This document shows positions 59,203-64,000 of a DNA stretch of 64,000 bases, in pieces. Under the pieces are notes generated by a model that saw only the letters and a list, made by a program, of their open reading frames with translations, did not search any database and had not been told where the DNA came from. Within the stretch, counting starts at the first letter, position 1. Every line of letters starts with the position of its first letter. The DNA comes from Phlebopus portentosus (Eukaryota > Basidiomycota > Agaricomycetes > Boletales > Boletinellaceae). The position numbers and the translations under genes were made by a program. The DNA lies in contig JAYXKI010000010.1 of assembly GCA_037892935.1 (NCBI GenBank), positions 310,001 through 374,000 of the forward strand, in the 5' to 3' direction.

Positions 59203-62200
59203 TAGTCAATGTACGGATAAGCGATATAATACGGGATGCGAGGGAGAGAAGGTGATATTTTATGTTCGCGTCAGCCCGAACTGTGCCTTTGAAGGGGGAT
59301 GGAGGAAGAGGGGGGGGATAGGAGAGGGACCAGAGGACCAGAGGGGCCCTTTTGAGCGATCTGGTTGTTTTCACAGGATCCATCACGGCATATAAACCTC
59401 GAACGCAATCAGCACTTATTTTTAGATATATCCGCAACGCGTGGAAAGGAACGTTTCCGCGTCCCCCTGTCGGATTCAAAGAATGAAGCGGTCCATTTGA
59501 TGGGCTATCGTCCTTCGTTCGCAATTGCAATCCAAGCAGACCGTTGTGGCCAACCAAGTCGGAACGTTACATGCTGAAATGTCTTTTATCCCGTCGACAT
59601 AGCGCTGCTACGCCCAATGAATTTTCAGCAGACAACGGACCCTGACTGCGACGGTACTCACCACATCTCCTCCTTCCTTTTGTAGACCGTGCTTCCCTAA
59701 TCACCTCCACCAAACAAATGGCTGCTTGTTCCTAGTCGGCACTCTTATGATGGATAGTGATAGCGGCAGCTTGTGAGAGGTTTCAATCATCAAAAGGGCA
59801 CAGGGAGAGTCGGAAGTGACAAAGGCACGGTCCTAACTAAGTCCACGGATCTACCACAGCACAATACAAGGACTCAGGATCAGAAGCTTCCTTCAAATGT
59901 CTTGAAGAGGCGATACGGATCCATACCAGATGTAACGCCGGCACAGCGTATGTTGGCCGAGGAGCCGACTCGTTCTGTACATTCCTTGATAGTTCCGATT
60001 CGATAAAATCTCAAGGTGCAAAGCAGGACCGAAGAAAGTAGAGGTAACGAATATGTTTCGCACACTTTTTGAGCCGACATGACTATTGTGGCAACCAATG
60101 CGCTTCTTTCTAGCTCAGTCTTAATTCCAAATTCGTGCAGAGCGGACTTGAGCAGATCGAAAATAACCAAGGATCACCGACGACGCGGTCTGACTTATCG
60201 TAAGCTATCCCGCAGTGCAGTTCCATGCATACGTTAGGGGCTATTATAGAAGGAGGAGCAGGTGAATTGCTTGTTCTCAGCCGTCGCGGCGCTCGAAGGT
60301 GGTGGCAAAAGAATCAAACCTAATCTCAAAGTTATCCGACGTGGTCGCAAATTAGGAAATAACACGTGATGTTATATGTCCTAATCTAGCGGTATTCTAT
60401 TGATGAAAAATTTTTTTATCCGTCGCGGCGCGGCTTCTTCCCTTTACCCACTCACAGAAACGCGGCGCAATGAATCACGGTCGCATTGTTTTCACTCTGT
60501 GGTGCCGTGAGTGAATGTATCACATCTTTGCTCGAGCAGAGCGAGCCGAACCCGACAGAGTGGACATTGCCCATTCAACATCTGCCAGTGTGCGTGGAGC
60601 TGTCATTGATAGGTGGTCCAGGCTTTGCAGCAAGTTTCTTCAAAAGATGGTACCTTGGTAAACGTGTACGCTAGACCGAGGTCATCAGAGGCAGCTACTT
60701 GACGATTTTGGAGGTCGTGATTCCTCAAAATCGCCAGTGAACCCTGCTGTGCTCACCATTTCGCGTCCTGAGGCGGTTTTCAAGTCATTCCTGGTCAAAA
60801 CGGTAAAAAAATTGCTCCAATCATACTCCTCAATCTGTCGACCGCAGAGCCCCCCCAGATAGGTAAGCATTGTTTCCAAGGCCCAGAAGCTCACCTGTAT
60901 CCCGTGTACGTACAGTCGGGATCCAATAAGGTATAAGATAGTATTGTATTGACAAGTCATCGAAGGCGTGGCGGCATCTAGCCTCGTAACCGGACTGGAT
61001 TCTCATTTGTTCTATTCGTTCATAATAGATACTAGCACTTGAATGAAAACTTTATCGTGCTGAGATATCTCCTGGACCTAGAATACGACGGCATGGCGTT
61101 CACCAGCCCCTCTCGATCTGCGACCCTGCTTCCTATCTAGCACACAACACGAATTTTCAAGGTATGCATATCACATCGAGGGCCACAAATTAAAATGAGA
61201 TTGGCATGCAGAATTTGCAATTCTGCTTGAAGCTTTAAAAGGACCAACTGCGACTCCTGATTCCCTCCTACTAGTCGATGCCATCTGTCTCGCACAACAC
61301 GACTCGTTTCGACCACTCCCTTTGGCGACCTTGGCTATGAAATCTAGGGACAGGCGGACAGTCAGCGCCGCTACTCTCGCGTTGACCCACGCCCCTGTCG
61401 CACCAGGAGGCCCTTCCTTCTTATTGGATGCCCATTGCCCAAACAGCGTTTGATCTCCCAAATTCAGTTCTCTATACTTAAGGACGTGGAATGAGACGCG
61501 CCTGGAGACCGGTGCGATATGCATAGCATGACTATATCGGAGTCTAGGAGGCGGACCATGCATACACCCGACCGAGAATGTTCCCAACCACCTCATTTAT
61601 AGATGAAGTCATCAGGTAAGTCGGTTTGATTTGTATGTGCTTTTCTTGTGCGAGTCTCTCGCGCTCTCCATTTGCTGACTTCTCACAAACGTTGCTGTGG
61701 CTGTCTCAGCTGCCTTGGAATGCGAGAACGATGCAACCGTCCGTCGTGTCGCTAAGAGGCGGCGACTGCTAACGACTCTATAACCCCGTTCACCGGACTT
61801 TCGCGGACTTGTCTCATCTTGGATCGATTAGTATGAACTGGACCTCATGCTCCCCCCATATCCTTCATTTGCCCTTCTTCCCGGATCCCATCGAGTTTCG
61901 TCCCCCCTCCAACGATTGACGCGACGCCGTGACTCACATCTCCATCGCATATATAGAAAGAAACGCCAGTATGACACCTGCGATTTCCTTCTGCATCTGC
62001 CCTATTGGTATGCAGCGCCGCAGTGCAGAGTGTGTATTGGAGAATCACAAGTTCGCGGGAGCAGGGCGTGATTTTTCGCGGAGTCCTAAGCATTGCCGGA
62101 CGGACAGTTGGAGATACTTGATCAAAGTATAACGCTACGGAAGTTGGAGGAGTCGCGTCATTCAGATAGACAGCTACAGAACCGTCAGGATCCAAGCCTG

Positions 62201-62419
62201 GATTCGCTCTGCTCCTGCATGCGAGCCTCTCGGGGGCTTGATGTTTACTGAGATGAAATAATCGATCCACTGTTTCCGCGAGCAAACAGCTTCTCTTACG
62301 CAGATCGGACGAGTTATGCTTGAAGTCTACCAGGATGCATTCAACCAGTTGTAATCTCATTGCGGGAATCTATCTTGTTACACGTTCTATTATCTAAAGA
62401 CTCAAATGCATTTATAATC
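59203..62419. other. Gene-poor region
   Basis: Promoter of ZIP copy 2 followed by about 2 kb with no recognised gene. Frames of 90-170 codons on the minus strand (61,171-61,596; 61,845-62,360) have no motif or clear splice partners and are not called. Confidence 0.4.
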
Positions 62420-64000
62420 TCAACGACGACTCCCGTTAGGAACCAGGAGCCACAACACAAAAAGAACCGCCAGAAGAATGATGAGTCTGTGAATAGATTG
62501 GGTTTCTAATGCCGTCATAATCAGGGAGAGACTCACAGCGGCTGTAAGCTCACGATGCCGAACCTCTGTGCGAGCGCTCCAGTAATGAATGGGAAAAGCG
62601 CCGAGCCTACAAAGTTCTGTCAACTCGATGCTAAACATGCCCCGTATCTTATTAACGCACCGGCGAAACCAAATGATGCAATCCAGGCAATAGATCCCGT
62701 GTGCAGCCACTGCGGAACCAGACGCCCCGTCTCGTTCATAAGAATAGGATACATTGGTCCGAGGACTACTCCTGCGAGCGACACTGCTACAGCGTCGGCG
62801 ATGAGGTTAGGGACCAGCCATGTGATAAGCTGAAGCCTGAAACACAGATTATTTATTTTTGTCGAGTCGGGTTCGGCAACGCTTGGAAAGCAAGCAGAAC
62901 GAACCCCAGAGCCAATAGCGTATAGATGTAGATGATCAAGTGCTCTCCGACCTATTCGATGTGAAGTTACCCACCATCCTTTCGCGGAGATCAAAAAGAA
63001 GCAGACCTTCTGGTTTACCCATAACAATGCGACGCGACCCACGGTGAGACCTTGAGTGAGAGTAAAGAGTTGTTCCCTTCTCGTGTCCAGGCTATCGCGA
63101 TCCACGCACCTCCGAAGAAACCGGTGGAAATGTAACCCGAAGACGCGCCGCCACCTCGATACTTCTGGATATAAGACACAGTCCATCCTTGTTCACGAAC
63201 ATCAGCCCGTCATTTCGAACTGTTGAAGGCTCGCACGCACCTCCTATGGTAAACTCGACTCCGACGTAGACCAGACTGAAGAGCGCTAAGAGATGAACAA
63301 TCTTCTGCCCTAGGATCTGTCTATATTTGCTATGTTCGCTTGTTCCCTGCACTGTCGGTCTTTCGCCTATCTCAATTAGACTGTCTGCGGGATGACTGAT
63401 GTAAGATGCGAATGCTAAATTCACTAGGAATCTCACCATCTATATCCTTCCCCTTGAAGACAAGTACAAGGATTATCGTGTTTACAGTCGCAAGTCCAAG
63501 AGAGATAATAAAATGAAACGACCAATGCTGTGGCAGTTGTGCGAATTGGGTAGCAGCGAAGGGAGAACACACAGCGCCAAACCCTGCAGTGGTAATGAAT
63601 CGCGTTTATCTTAATCAGTTTCAGTTACATCCTTACCATACAGGGCGTGTATAATGCCCATCTTTGTGGATGAGTTTTCTGACAAGGCAGCGACGAAACT
63701 ATTACTTTGTGCATCCTAGCATATCAAGTTAGCAGAGAGACTAAGTCCCGTGAGACTACTACTCGCCTGAAGCGATATTCCCCAACCGTCTATGAGGAAA
63801 GCAATGCAAAATACAGGAAACGGAAGAGCTGGTGACATCAGCACATATGCGATCATCTGCCCGATGGAGCCTGATTTATACGATGAACAGGAGCGCTCAA
63901 GAAGACGGATGATGTTACTGACCAAAAACAAGGACCTGTCAATTTTCGAAATATACAGTCAAACGGATTGAATCATGAAAAGACGAGGAGAAAAGGTACC
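62420..64000 (-). CDS. MFS transporter, FHS/Bsc6-like (3' part, 5' end beyond window)
   Basis: The minus strand reads PALPFPVFCIAFLIDGWGISLQ, DAQSNSFVAAL, FGAVCSPFAATQFAQL, WSFHFIISLGLATVNTIIL, LLALFSLVYVGVEFTIGG, YISTGFFGG, LTVGRVALLWVNQKV and VSLAGVVLGPMYPILMNETG, ending VLWLLVPNGSRR with TGA at 62,420. GFFGG joined to LTVGR across an intron, and VEFTIGGW, are hallmarks of fungal major-facilitator proteins like Bsc6 or fucose permease relatives. Substrate unknown. Several short introns, at least six. The coding region runs off the right edge, so the N-terminal spans are not visible. Confidence 0.78.

Larger units (their letters stand above)
54248..60484 (-). repeat. Tandem duplication of ZIP gene plus about 1.3 kb upstream
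   Basis: Two units: 54,248 to about 57,076 and 57,816 to about 60,484. Coding parts align throughout; upstream parts share only scattered blocks, including the 19-base identical block at 57,058 and 60,466. Confidence 0.65.

Noticed and set aside
61171..62360. Minus-strand frames of 141 and 171 codons in the gene-poor region
   Set aside because: No domain, no membrane pattern and no link to the MFS gene, which ends cleanly at 62,420.

Overview
The window is nuclear DNA of a basidiomycete fungus, most likely an Agaricomycete. Genes are cut by many short (about 45-90 nt) GT-AG introns, are packed on both strands, and include families typical of mushrooms: DUF6533 membrane proteins, WxxGNGC ectodomain proteins with one membrane span, FFPP-type F-box-like proteins and GPI-anchored chitin deacetylase. 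There is no operon, CRISPR array, rRNA or convincing tRNA. Gene models were built by eye from splice signals and family resemblance. Exon edges are inferences; family calls are firmer.

Layout. 0-9.5 kb: 3' end of a ROM2-type Rho1 exchange factor, then a complete TOR kinase gene on the same strand. 10-15 kb: a GT61-type glycosyltransferase (minus) and a chitin deacetylase (plus). 16.5-29.2 kb: an old inverted duplication of a two-gene unit (ectodomain protein B plus DUF6533 protein A) flanking the exocytic SM-protein gene SEC1; the left B copy is a pseudogene. 30-36.8 kb: a serine carboxypeptidase, a third DUF6533 gene and a cytosine deaminase with a 14-nt micro-exon. 37-42 kb: a tandem pair of F-box-like genes (the second broken by stops) and a distinct F-box/LRR-like gene. 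42.7-48.9 kb: ERV1 sulfhydryl oxidase, a Zds-family regulator and a COX7C/Cox8-type cytochrome oxidase subunit. 50-52.5 kb: two more F-box-like genes related to the 37 kb pair. 52.7-59.2 kb: an EXPERA (TMEM97-like) protein and two tandem ZIP zinc transporters. 59.2-62.4 kb is gene-poor. 62.4-64 kb: 3' part of an MFS transporter.

Functional threads: ROM2 and TOR are neighbours and in yeast act in one growth and cell-wall pathway. SEC1, GT61, chitin deacetylase, ROM2 and Zds all touch polarised secretion or the wall. ERV1 and the COX subunit are mitochondrial. The rest is accessory and shows repeated local duplication and decay: the B-A units, the F-box-like genes and the ZIP pair. No wholly new system is evident. 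The best leads are the inverted B-A units around SEC1, a non-canonical GA-AG intron needed to read TOR, the deaminase micro-exon, and several reading-frame breaks.
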